A stretch of 64,000 nt of DNA from NCBI GenBank assembly GCA_012514775.1, contig JAAYZQ010000353.1, forward strand, positions 1 to 64,000, read 5' to 3'. Shown here piece by piece: positions 24,718 to 32,283 of the stretch (within the stretch, counting starts at the first letter, position 1; each line of letters opens with the position of its first letter). A program made the position numbers and the translations under genes. This DNA is from Anaerolineaceae bacterium (lineage in GTDB: Bacteria; Chloroflexota; Anaerolineae; JAAYZQ01). A model generated the notes under the pieces. The model did no database searches and was not told where the DNA came from. It saw only the letters and a list, made by a program, of their open reading frames with translations.

Positions 24718-25680
24718 TTACGTGTCCGCCGCGTCGATCCGAGCCTGGAGCTCTTCCTCGATGTCGAGCATCTTTTGGCTGCCCAGGTAGGTCGTGCGCC
24801 GGGGCAGGTGCGCTTCCTCGAGGAGACGCAGGACGGCCGAGATCTCTTGCGTATTCTCGATAATGACGTCCACGAGGCTGATGGCATTGGTGCACTCGGG
24901 CCGCGCCACCCCGTCGGCCGGGAGGATCCGCTCCAGTTGCTCCTTCAGCAGCTCGGCCGCGCTGACCGCCCCCTGGAGGGGGTTGTTCACGTAGTGGGCC
25001 AGGGTGACCACCGTCTCCTGGAGGGTGTCGGCGGCAGCCTGAGTGCGCGTCGCCTCTTGCAGGCGGGCATTTCCGACGGCCATGGCCACAAAGGCGGCCA
25101 CGCCCTCGAGCACTTCTTGATCCTGGTCGTCAAAGGGAACCGGCCTGCCCTCCGACCGGTGTTGCAGCTTGTTCGTGACCTGGACAGCTCCCACAATGCG
25201 CTCGCAGGCGAGGAGGGGGACGCACAGGGCGGTGCAGGCTCGCCCGGCGGATGTGGGTCCGGACTCCGGACGGGGAACGGAATCGAGGCGCACGGACTGA
25301 CCCCCCTCGATGACCTGCCTGACAGCGCTCTCCAATATCGGGCTCTGTTCGGAAGCGCGGGGCACGAACTGTTTTCCTCCCCGTCCGTGGTAGGCGAGCT
25401 GCCCGGTGGCGGGGTCCAACAGGATCACGAGAACGCGGGTCACCCCCAGACTGTCCTCGATCTCTTCCACGGCGGCCGCGAGGATCTCGTCCAGGCCCTG
25501 GGACGAAACCACAACGCGGGCGATGTTGTTGATGGCAAGCAAACCGCGCGCCTGCCGCTGCCACTTGGCCAGCAGATCGCTCAATTGTTGTTTTGTTCCC
25601 CTGATCTCGCCCGACAGGGAATTCAGGAGTCTGCTCTCCGCCGGCTCTCGGGGGCGGCCGGTCTCATCCCTACCTGACAT
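24718..25680 (-). CDS. GAF-domain sensor with a histidine-kinase-like H-box but no ATPase domain
   Basis: A 320-residue protein: an N-terminal helix, a GAF domain (~residues 45-205, with ALCVPLLACERIVGAVQVTNK), then a coiled helix pair containing AHYVNNPLQGAVSAAEL (~225), which matches the H-box of histidine kinases (HEINNPL type). No N, G1 or G2 boxes follow; the protein ends after a further helical stretch. It may be a dimeric sensor whose His is phosphorylated by another kinase, or an anti-kinase. ATG 25680 is ten bases after GGAGG. A perfect palindrome lies in its leader. Confidence 0.82.
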   Translation of the reverse strand: MSGRDETGRPREPAESRLLNSLSGEIRGTKQQLSDLLAKWQRQARGLLAINNIARVVVSSQGLDEILAAAVEEIEDSLGVTRVLVILLDPATGQLAYHGRGGKQFVPRASEQSPILESAVRQVIEGGQSVRLDSVPRPESGPTSAGRACTALCVPLLACERIVGAVQVTNKLQHRSEGRPVPFDDQDQEVLEGVAAFVAMAVGNARLQEATRTQAAADTLQETVVTLAHYVNNPLQGAVSAAELLKEQLERILPADGVARPECTNAISLVDVIIENTQEISAVLRLLEEAHLPRRTTYLGSQKMLDIEEELQARIDAADT

Positions 25681-25702
25681 TCGCGACACGCCTCCATGGT
25701 GT

Positions 25703-25716
25703 TGACCAATTGGTCA
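25703..25716. promoter_or_regulatory. Perfect 14-base palindrome in the GAF gene leader
   Basis: TGACCAATTGGTCA lies about 20 bases before the GAF gene's start and just downstream of a weak minus-strand -10 (TATGCT, 25735-25730, preceded by TGTGT). The position suits an operator bound by a dimeric repressor. Confidence 0.5.
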
Positions 25717-25892
25717 TTACCTCGAGGCTAGCATAACACAAAACGGCCCAACCGACGGTCGGACTTGGTTGAAGCGAGGGTAGGAATGTGTTGCGACAGG
25801 TTGCAAAAGTTGGGTGCCTTCGAAGTCACGAACCGGCAGCCTGAGCCGACCGGCAAGACGCGGGGCGAACCCGGAAAACGGCGCCGGCTTGC

Positions 25893-27209
25893 TTATTCCG
25901 AGCAGGCAGGCACCGCGACCGGCTCCACCCCTTCCAGCTCGATCCAGCGCGCTGCCACATAGCCGCTGCCGCCGCCTGGCACGGTCACGCGGTACCAGGT
26001 GTCGTTGCCGTCTACGGCGTCGCCTGGAATCCCGCAAGAGACGGTGACGCCGCTGCTCGAAAGAAGGTACGCGACGAGGGCGCCCGACAGCCTTGGCTCC
26101 TGCCGCATGGCCAGGGGCAGCGTGGACGACACGCGGCCCTGGACGTCGGCCGGAACCGTGGGCGTGACCGTCGCGGCAACGGTGGGGCCGGGCGAGGCCG
26201 TGGTCGCAGGGCCTGGCAGCGCGGTCGCGGCGCCCGGAGTGGCGCTGCTCGCCGCGGTGGGCGCACCGTTGCCGTCCGGCAGCCCCCCGAGGAGGAGGGC
26301 AAGGGCGCAGGCCAGGGCAACGACCACCAGCAGCGCCGCGGCGGCCAGGAGCGGCCACCGCTCTCGCGTGTCGGCGGGCAGGACGCGGGCCAGGGCCTGG
26401 CCCAGGCGCCCGGCGGTGCTCATGCCCGGCAGAGGCCGGGGATGAGACAGGGGGCCGAGGTCGGGCCGGACCAGGACGGCGGTGACGTTGTCCGGCCCGC
26501 CATACTCGTTGGCCAGCGCCACGAGCTGCCGGGCAGCCTGCTGGGGGCTGCCGCTGCGGGCGGCGGCCTCGATCTCGGGCAGGTCGACTGCCTCCCACAG
26601 CCCGTCGCTACACAGCAGGACTTGATCGCCGGGCCTCAAAGAGGTATGGATCAGGTCGACGAGGACTTCGGGGCGGGCGCCCAGGGAGCGGGTGAGGACG
26701 TGGCGTTGCGCGTGCCTGTCGGCCTGCTCCTGGGTCAGGATGCCGCCGTCGATCTGCTCGGTCACCCAGGTGTGATCGCGGGTCAGGATCTGAACCTGGT
26801 CGCGAGAGATGAGGTAGGCCCGGCTGTCGCCCACGTGGGCGACGGTGAGGGTGTTGCCGTGGAGAACGGCGGCGACGATGGTGGTGCCCATCTTTTCATA
26901 GCCCGGTTCCTGGGCCCAACGATGGACCTCGGCGTTGGCGATGCGAATGGCCCGGCGCAGGGCGCCCGCCACGTCGCCGGGTGGCTGGCGGTAATACTCG
27001 TCCACCACGCGGCGGGCCACCAGATCGCTGGCCGTCTTGCCCGCCTGATGGCCGCCAATGCCGTCGGCCACAAGGTAAAGGTGGCCCTTCTCGCCCAGCT
27101 CCTTCGGCGAGAGGCCGGGCGGGGGGATGGCCAGGCTGTCCTGGTTCTCGGTTCTTTGCCTGCCCTGGTCGCTTGCCACGCCGATGGCGACTGCCGGTTG
27201 TACGTCCAC
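25893..27209 (-). CDS. PP2C-family serine/threonine phosphatase with membrane helix and SH3-like tail
   Basis: A 438-residue protein. Residues ~1-245 are a bacterial PP2C domain with all metal motifs: LVADGIGGHQAG, AHVGDSRAYL, LLCSDGLWEAV and GGPDNVTAVLV. A membrane helix (LLAAAALLVVVALACALALL, ~280-302) is followed by a Thr/Pro/Ala-rich linker and a C-terminal SH3-like extracytoplasmic domain (ending WYRVTVPGGGSGYVAARWIEL). It is thus a Stp-type phosphatase that could reverse Hanks-type kinase signalling, with an outer sensor. No such kinase is in this window. GTG 27209 is seven bases after AAGGAG. TAGAAT (27242-27237) with an extended TGG lies just upstream. Confidence 0.92.
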   Translation of the reverse strand: MDVQPAVAIGVASDQGRQRTENQDSLAIPPPGLSPKELGEKGHLYLVADGIGGHQAGKTASDLVARRVVDEYYRQPPGDVAGALRRAIRIANAEVHRWAQEPGYEKMGTTIVAAVLHGNTLTVAHVGDSRAYLISRDQVQILTRDHTWVTEQIDGGILTQEQADRHAQRHVLTRSLGARPEVLVDLIHTSLRPGDQVLLCSDGLWEAVDLPEIEAAARSGSPQQAARQLVALANEYGGPDNVTAVLVRPDLGPLSHPRPLPGMSTAGRLGQALARVLPADTRERWPLLAAAALLVVVALACALALLLGGLPDGNGAPTAASSATPGAATALPGPATTASPGPTVAATVTPTVPADVQGRVSSTLPLAMRQEPRLSGALVAYLLSSSGVTVSCGIPGDAVDGNDTWYRVTVPGGGSGYVAARWIELEGVEPVAVPACSE

Positions 27210-27236
27210 ATTCCACTCCTTGCTTCTGCTGTCCCT

Positions 27237-27242
27237 ATTCTA
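27237..27242 (-). promoter_or_regulatory. Extended -10 of the PP2C gene
   Basis: Minus-strand TGTGGTAGAAT with TAGAAT at 27242-27237. No good -35 at 17 bases; it belongs to the shared TGTGGTANAAT family of this window. An AAGGAG ribosome site follows. Confidence 0.5.
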
Positions 27243-27335
27243 CCACAACTTACGCGAATGGCGCACACATTTTGCCCTCCTATGGTAGCGGCTGTGCCAG
27301 GGGTTCCCACTCCGGGGAAGCGGGCCGGCGGAGGT

Positions 27336-27364
27336 TTGACACCGCGGCCGGGGTGGAGTAAGAT
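27336..27364 (+). promoter_or_regulatory. Promoter of the Tm-1-like gene
   Basis: Perfect TTGACA (27336-27341), a 17-base spacer and TAAGAT (27359-27364), 30 bases before ATG 27394, with GGAGG between. Confidence 0.7.
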
Positions 27365-27393
27365 GCAACAAGTACGCACGGTGGAGGGAACAG

Positions 27394-28626
27394 ATGCCCA
27401 AGCCCATCGCCATCATCGGCACACTGGACACCAAGGGCCACGAGGTGGCCTACCTGCGCGACCTCGTCCAGGCGCGCGGCCTGCGCACCTGGGTCATCGA
27501 TCCCGGCGTGTTGGGCGAGGCGGCCGTGCCTGCCGATTTCGGACGGGAAGAGGTGGCCCGCGCGGGGGGCGCCGAGCTGCGGGAGCTGGTGGCCGCCGGC
27601 GACAAGGGGCGCGCCATCCGGTGCATGATGGACGGCACGCGGGCCATCGTCGCGCGCCTCTACGCCGAGGGCCGGCTGGGAGGCGTCCTGGCCGTGGGCG
27701 GCGGCCAGGGCACGGCCATTGGCACGGCGGCGATGCATGCCCTGCCCATCGGCGTGCCCAAGGTGATGGTCTCGACCATCGCCAGCGGCCGCAACGTCTT
27801 TGAGCCCTACGTGGGCACCAGCGACGTGACGCTGATGCACTCGGTGGCCGACATCCTGGGCGTGAATAGTGTGACCCGCAGGGTGTTTGGCAACGCGGCC
27901 GCTGCCGTGGCGGCCATGGCCGAGAGTGCCGAGGCGCTCCAGGAAGGCGGGCCGGGCGGCAGCGCGACCGTCCTGGGGGCGACGATGTTGGGCCTGACGA
28001 CGCCCTGTGTGCTCCACGCCAAGGAGCTGCTGGAGGCCCGAGGCTACGAGTTGGTCACCTTTCATCCCAACGGCACGGGCGGGCGCTCAATGGAGCGGTT
28101 GGTGGACGAGGGGCTCATCCGCGGCGTGCTGGACGTCAGCACCCAGGAGCTGGCGGGCGAGGTGTGCGGGGGTCTCTTTGACGCCGGGCCGGGCCGCCTG
28201 ACCGCCGCCGGCCGGCAGGGCATTCCGCAGGTGGTGGCGCCGGGGGGCACGGACTATGTGGTGCTCGGCCCGCTGTCGTCGCTGACGGCGGAGCAGCGGC
28301 GCCGGCCGTACATCGTCCACAACCCGAACATCACCCTGGTGCGGACAAGCCGGGAGGAGATGGCCGAGATCGGTCGCAGGATGGCCGAGCGCCTCAACGC
28401 GGCCCGGGGCCCGGCGGCCGTCCTGGTGCCCCGGGGGGGCTTTTCCTACTCGGACCGGCCGGGACACGCCTTCTACGACCCCGAGGCCGACGCCGCCCTG
28501 GTCGGCGCCCTGGAGCAGGGGTTGGACTCGCGGGTGGAACTGGCAGTGGTCGACGCCCACGTCAACGACACCGCCTTTGCCCGGGAGGCGGTGGGCAGGC
28601 TGGTGGCCAGCCTGGAAACGGCGTAA
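27394..28626 (+). CDS. Tm-1-like ATP-binding protein (UPF0261 family)
   Basis: A 410-residue soluble protein of the UPF0261/Tm-1-like family. It opens with PIAIIGTLDTKGHEVAYLRD and has the Gly-rich VGGGQGTAIGTAA near residue 107 and a C-terminal half with GGFSYSDRPGHAFYD. Plant Tm-1 of this family binds a viral replicase and ATP; bacterial members often sit by TIM-barrel phosphoenolpyruvate-hydrolase-like genes, absent here. Function in bacteria is unknown. The gene is alone on its strand, tail-to-tail with a CoA-transferase operon 11 bases away. Confidence 0.88.
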   Translation: MPKPIAIIGTLDTKGHEVAYLRDLVQARGLRTWVIDPGVLGEAAVPADFGREEVARAGGAELRELVAAGDKGRAIRCMMDGTRAIVARLYAEGRLGGVLAVGGGQGTAIGTAAMHALPIGVPKVMVSTIASGRNVFEPYVGTSDVTLMHSVADILGVNSVTRRVFGNAAAAVAAMAESAEALQEGGPGGSATVLGATMLGLTTPCVLHAKELLEARGYELVTFHPNGTGGRSMERLVDEGLIRGVLDVSTQELAGEVCGGLFDAGPGRLTAAGRQGIPQVVAPGGTDYVVLGPLSSLTAEQRRRPYIVHNPNITLVRTSREEMAEIGRRMAERLNAARGPAAVLVPRGGFSYSDRPGHAFYDPEADAALVGALEQGLDSRVELAVVDAHVNDTAFAREAVGRLVASLETA

Positions 28627-28637
28627 AGGGCCGGGGA

Positions 28638-29468
28638 TCAGCCGGCCAGGCGCTCGGCCTGGACGATCTCGCGCATCCGCCGCCGGCGCTGGCCGCCTCG
28701 CATCCGTTCCAGCTCTCGGATGCCGAGGGGATCGATCTCGTCTCGCAGAAGGCGCACCTCTTCTACGGTCGGCGCCGTCGTTTCGCGCAGATCGGGTGAC
28801 ACCTCCAGGGGAAAGCCGGTCTTTTTTCGGATCGTTTCCAGGGTCACGCCCGGATGAAGGCTGACCACGCGCAGCCTTCCACCCTCGAAATCCAGAACGC
28901 CCAGGTCGCTGATCAGCAGCCGGGGGCCGGGGCGGTCGCCGGGGCGCTCCGGGGAGGGCACGCCCAGGCCGCTGACAAAGTCCAGCCTTTCGACAAACAG
29001 GGCCGGGCTGTGGCGCGGCACGTACAGGTAGACGTTGGGGTGAAAGCTGCCCAGGTCGGCGATGCCGCCACAGCCGGGCAGGCGCAGGCGTGGATGGTAG
29101 TAATCGCCCACGACGACGTTGTTCGTGTTTCCAAAGGGGTCCACCTGCGCCGGCCGAATAAACTCCTTGGGATGCAATGTGGGCAGCATCTCGCAGGCCG
29201 CTTCGCCAAAGGCGAGGAGAGAGAGGGCGTGGCCTAGCCAGAAATCCTCGGCCCGGGTCAGCCCCAGGGGCGCCCCCTCGCGGCAGACGACGTTGCCGAT
29301 GGCCGAGGCATAGGTGAGATCGGGGGCGTGCGTTCGCTGCGCCAACAGGAACCCGGCGGCCACCAACGGTGTGGCGATGCCCTGGGCCAGCACGTCGCCG
29401 TCCTCGATCTGGTGGCTGATGCAGGCACAGATCAGGTCGTCCATCGTGTAGTCTGTCGCCGTGGTCAT
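28638..29468 (-). CDS. CoA-transferase, beta-type subunit
   Basis: A 276-residue protein similar to family I CoA-transferase small subunits of the glutaconate/IpdB type: MDDLICACISHQIEDGDVLAQGI at the start, SAIGNVVCREGAP, and PAQVDPFGNTNNVVVGDY in the middle. It should pair with the alpha-type subunit just upstream (40-base gap) to move CoA between carboxylic acids. ATG 29468 is chosen over the longer frame because family similarity begins there and AAGGA lies ten bases upstream. No acyl-CoA pathway genes adjoin, so the substrate is open. Confidence 0.85.
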   Translation of the reverse strand: MTTATDYTMDDLICACISHQIEDGDVLAQGIATPLVAAGFLLAQRTHAPDLTYASAIGNVVCREGAPLGLTRAEDFWLGHALSLLAFGEAACEMLPTLHPKEFIRPAQVDPFGNTNNVVVGDYYHPRLRLPGCGGIADLGSFHPNVYLYVPRHSPALFVERLDFVSGLGVPSPERPGDRPGPRLLISDLGVLDFEGGRLRVVSLHPGVTLETIRKKTGFPLEVSPDLRETTAPTVEEVRLLRDEIDPLGIRELERMRGGQRRRRMREIVQAERLAG

Positions 29469-29508
29469 GGTAGCGCCGTCCTTTCCGGCCTCTGGTGGAG
29501 ACCCTCGA

Positions 29509-30303
29509 TCACGTTCCGCTCGCCGCGCCAGAGGAGAAACGCTCCAGGTAGGCGTCAAAGGCACCGCCGCTGCAGGCTTCGACGTAATCCAACAGCTCAT
29601 CGCCGTCCACAGGGTAATCGGGATAGCAGGATGTGGGCCACGCGCCGCGCGGCACCTCTACGACAGCCGTAGTCCGCACCCCGGGCATCTCCAGCGGCCC
29701 GTCCAGCCGGTCCACCAGGCGCTCGGCGGTGACAATGACCTGGTCCGAGGCCATCGCCAGCTCGCGGTCGAGGCCCAGGTTGCCGCCGAGGCGGGCGTTG
29801 CCCATCCGGTCGGCGACGAGGGCATGGATGACCACCACGTCGGCCCGGATGGCCGGGAAGGCGACGTACTCCTCGCCGCTGTAGGGGTCCCGGACCGTCT
29901 TGACGTCGGGGCGGACGCGCGGCAGGTCGGTGCCGAGCCAGGCGAGGCTGGGCATGAACCCCACCCGGGCGAGGGTTGCCCGCAGGCCAAAGGCGAGGCT
30001 GGCCTCGGTTTCTTCCACGATTTCCAGGCTGCCGGCGCCGGCCAGCTCGGTGAACATTGGCGCCAGGCCAAAGGCTTCCAGTCCAAAGAAGCAGGTGCGC
30101 ACGCGGCGCACGCGACCAGCGCCGACCAGCAGGTCGCTCTCAAAGCCACAGGTCAGGGCGAGGAGGGACAGGTCGCCCACCCCGGCGGCGAGCAGGGCGC
30201 GGACGAACGCGACGGGGCGCCGGTAAAGCGTCATGCCGCCGAGGGCCAGGACGCTGCCCGGCGCGACGATGGCCGCGGCCTCTTCGAGGCTGAGGATTTT
30301 CAT
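29509..30303 (-). CDS. CoA-transferase, alpha-type subunit
   Basis: A 264-residue family I CoA-transferase subunit. It opens MKILSLEEAAAIVAPGSVLALGGM, where the Gly-rich turn matches the family, and contains ALTCGFESDLLVGAGRV and DVVVIHALVADRMGNARLGG. First gene of a two-gene operon with the beta-type subunit. The active-site Glu of the heteromer cannot be placed with confidence by eye. The 63 bases upstream separate it from the GT-C gene on the same strand, so it may be carried on that longer transcript. Confidence 0.85.
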   Translation of the reverse strand: MKILSLEEAAAIVAPGSVLALGGMTLYRRPVAFVRALLAAGVGDLSLLALTCGFESDLLVGAGRVRRVRTCFFGLEAFGLAPMFTELAGAGSLEIVEETEASLAFGLRATLARVGFMPSLAWLGTDLPRVRPDVKTVRDPYSGEEYVAFPAIRADVVVIHALVADRMGNARLGGNLGLDRELAMASDQVIVTAERLVDRLDGPLEMPGVRTTAVVEVPRGAWPTSCYPDYPVDGDELLDYVEACSGGAFDAYLERFSSGAASGT

Positions 30304-30366
30304 AAGATTCCAGGGCCTTTCCAGGGGGCTTTCATGGCACAGGTCACAGTTGCGGGCCAGGACCGG

Positions 30367-32283
30367 TCATGAGCCGTAGTAGTAGGGCACGAGCACCGTC
30401 CAGATCGCCACGGCGTCGAGGACGACGAGCCCCAGGAGCCCCACTCCGGCGGCCGGCGCCCGATACCGACGCGGCAGCAGCTCTGCCAGTCCGGCGCAGA
30501 GGGCGATGGCCAGGGGCCCGATGGTGACGGTCAGGTAGCGGGCCACGGGCCAGTAGATGTGGGCCAGGTGATAGAGGGGGTGGATGTGGAACAGCGTGCC
30601 TATGGCGGTGACCCCCACCGCGAGCCCGAGAGCCCACCACGACCGGCGCTTCCACGCCGGCACCTCCGCCTGGCCGCGGCTGTGCCGCACCACTCCCAGA
30701 ACCACTCCCGCCACGGCGGCGAGGGTCAGCGCGGCCAGGGGATAGAACCAGGGCTCGGGCAGCCACAGGTGCGCCCAGCCAAAGGCGCCCCAAAAGCTTC
30801 TGTGCAGGATCCACAGCTCGTGGGGATAGACCCAGGCGGTGCGCTGCAGGTCCAGGATCGAGTGAAAGACGTCCTGGATCTCGGCGCGATACATCTGGGC
30901 GCCGAGGAGCCAGGAGGGCAGGCCCGGCCAGGCAGCCTCGGCCGAGCCGTTGTGAAGCAGGTTCCCGATCTCCTGCCCGTTCCACGTGGCGCGTCCGGCG
31001 CCGCCGGCAAATTGCGGCGCGTTCTGCGGCCCGTGGGCGCCGGCGGCCAGGATGAGGCCGTCGGCGTAGACGAGGTGCCCCGGCGGCGACCCGCGGGGGA
31101 TGGCAACGGCCGCCTCGACGGTGGAGCTGCCGGGGGCGACCGTCGCCGTGAACGAGACAAACTGCCACTCGTCCGTGAGGGCCGCCCGGTGGGCCTGCAC
31201 CCCGGCGCCGTCGCGCACGCGTAGCTCGACCTGCTGGCCCGGCTCGCCGGTGCCCTTGAGCCACGCGCCGAGGGTGGCCGCCTGGCCGGCCAGCGGCCTT
31301 CCCCGGGCCGGGGGCAGCTCCTGCGCGATGGTTGCGGGGTGCTCCTCGCCCTCAGGCGATAGGACGAGGGCAAACTTGCCCAACGGCGTCTCGGTTTGCT
31401 GGCGCAGGGGTGCGCTGGCCCCGCGACCGTACCAGCCTGCGGCATAGCCCTGCCAATCGGGAGCGGCGATCAGCAGCCCGAGGAGGACTAGCCCGGCCAG
31501 GGCCCACGGCAGCCAGCGCCGGCGCACGGGCAGCCAGGAGCCGGCCACGACCAGCAGGCCGCTGATGGCCACCAGGCCCGCGGTGTTCTTGACGAGGGCG
31601 CATGTGCCGGCCAGGAGCAGCATGACGGCAACGCGGCCGAATGACGGTCCGCGGCGCAACAGCCGCACGGTGGCCCACAGGAAGAGGGTCGCGGCCGCCG
31701 CCGCGCCCACGTCATTGTTCACGCTGCTCATCACGTCGGTCACGGGCGGCAAGAAGGCGACCATGCCGGCGGCAGCCAGGGCCAGCCCGGGCCGGCGCGG
31801 CGACAGCTCCCTGGCCAGGGCATAGACGGCGGCCACCACGACCACGTAGAGCAGGACCGAGACAAGGCGCCCGACGTAGAGCTGCGTCTCCACGTCCTGG
31901 TAGAGCAGCAGCGTCTGGGGTAGGGCCAGAAGGACGTAGTACAGGGGCGGATGGGTCAGCTCGGTGATGCCGATGTTGGGCGGGTTCGGGCTGAAAAAGT
32001 CCAGGGTCTGCGACCCGAGGTCCTTGTAAAAGCCCGCGGCCTGCATCGACGCCGCGATCTCGCGCCGCATCTCCAGGTCATAGTCGCCCGGCTGCGGCAG
32101 GCGCTTTTTCTCCGCCAGGAGCCGGACGTACTCAAAGTGGGTGGGCTCGTCGTAGTGCTGCCAGGGCGGCATCACCGCCAGGTAGACGAGCCCCCGGAGC
32201 AAGGTCACCGCCAGGAGCAGGGGCAAAAGGCCGGCAAAGAGCGGCCGGCTTGCATCCCCGGGCGGCCTTGCGGATGGGTTCAC
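30367..32283 (-). CDS. GT-C-type membrane glycosyltransferase-like protein
   Basis: A 638-residue multi-pass membrane protein with about ten hydrophobic helices. Just after the first helix comes the GT-C signature region MPPWQHYDEPTHFEYVRLL, whose Asp-Glu pair sits where ArnT/PMT-like enzymes have their catalytic acid. The centre (~residues 330-470) is a large soluble loop of beta character. These enzymes move sugars from polyprenyl phosphates to acceptors outside the membrane. The GTG start overlaps the preceding stop (GTGA), so it is translationally coupled to the hydrolase gene. Substrate unknown. Confidence 0.8.
   Translation of the reverse strand: MNPSARPPGDASRPLFAGLLPLLLAVTLLRGLVYLAVMPPWQHYDEPTHFEYVRLLAEKKRLPQPGDYDLEMRREIAASMQAAGFYKDLGSQTLDFFSPNPPNIGITELTHPPLYYVLLALPQTLLLYQDVETQLYVGRLVSVLLYVVVVAAVYALARELSPRRPGLALAAAGMVAFLPPVTDVMSSVNNDVGAAAAATLFLWATVRLLRRGPSFGRVAVMLLLAGTCALVKNTAGLVAISGLLVVAGSWLPVRRRWLPWALAGLVLLGLLIAAPDWQGYAAGWYGRGASAPLRQQTETPLGKFALVLSPEGEEHPATIAQELPPARGRPLAGQAATLGAWLKGTGEPGQQVELRVRDGAGVQAHRAALTDEWQFVSFTATVAPGSSTVEAAVAIPRGSPPGHLVYADGLILAAGAHGPQNAPQFAGGAGRATWNGQEIGNLLHNGSAEAAWPGLPSWLLGAQMYRAEIQDVFHSILDLQRTAWVYPHELWILHRSFWGAFGWAHLWLPEPWFYPLAALTLAAVAGVVLGVVRHSRGQAEVPAWKRRSWWALGLAVGVTAIGTLFHIHPLYHLAHIYWPVARYLTVTIGPLAIALCAGLAELLPRRYRAPAAGVGLLGLVVLDAVAIWTVLVPYYYGS

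Noticed and set aside
24450..24863. 137-codon plus-strand frame with an aromatic-rich stretch
   Set aside because: No ribosome site, starts in repetitive GTTGC text and runs antisense into the GAF gene; AT-richer DNA alone gives such composition.
27394..30303. Tm-1-like gene and CoA-transferase genes as one operon
   Set aside because: They are on opposite strands, tail to tail with an 11-base gap.
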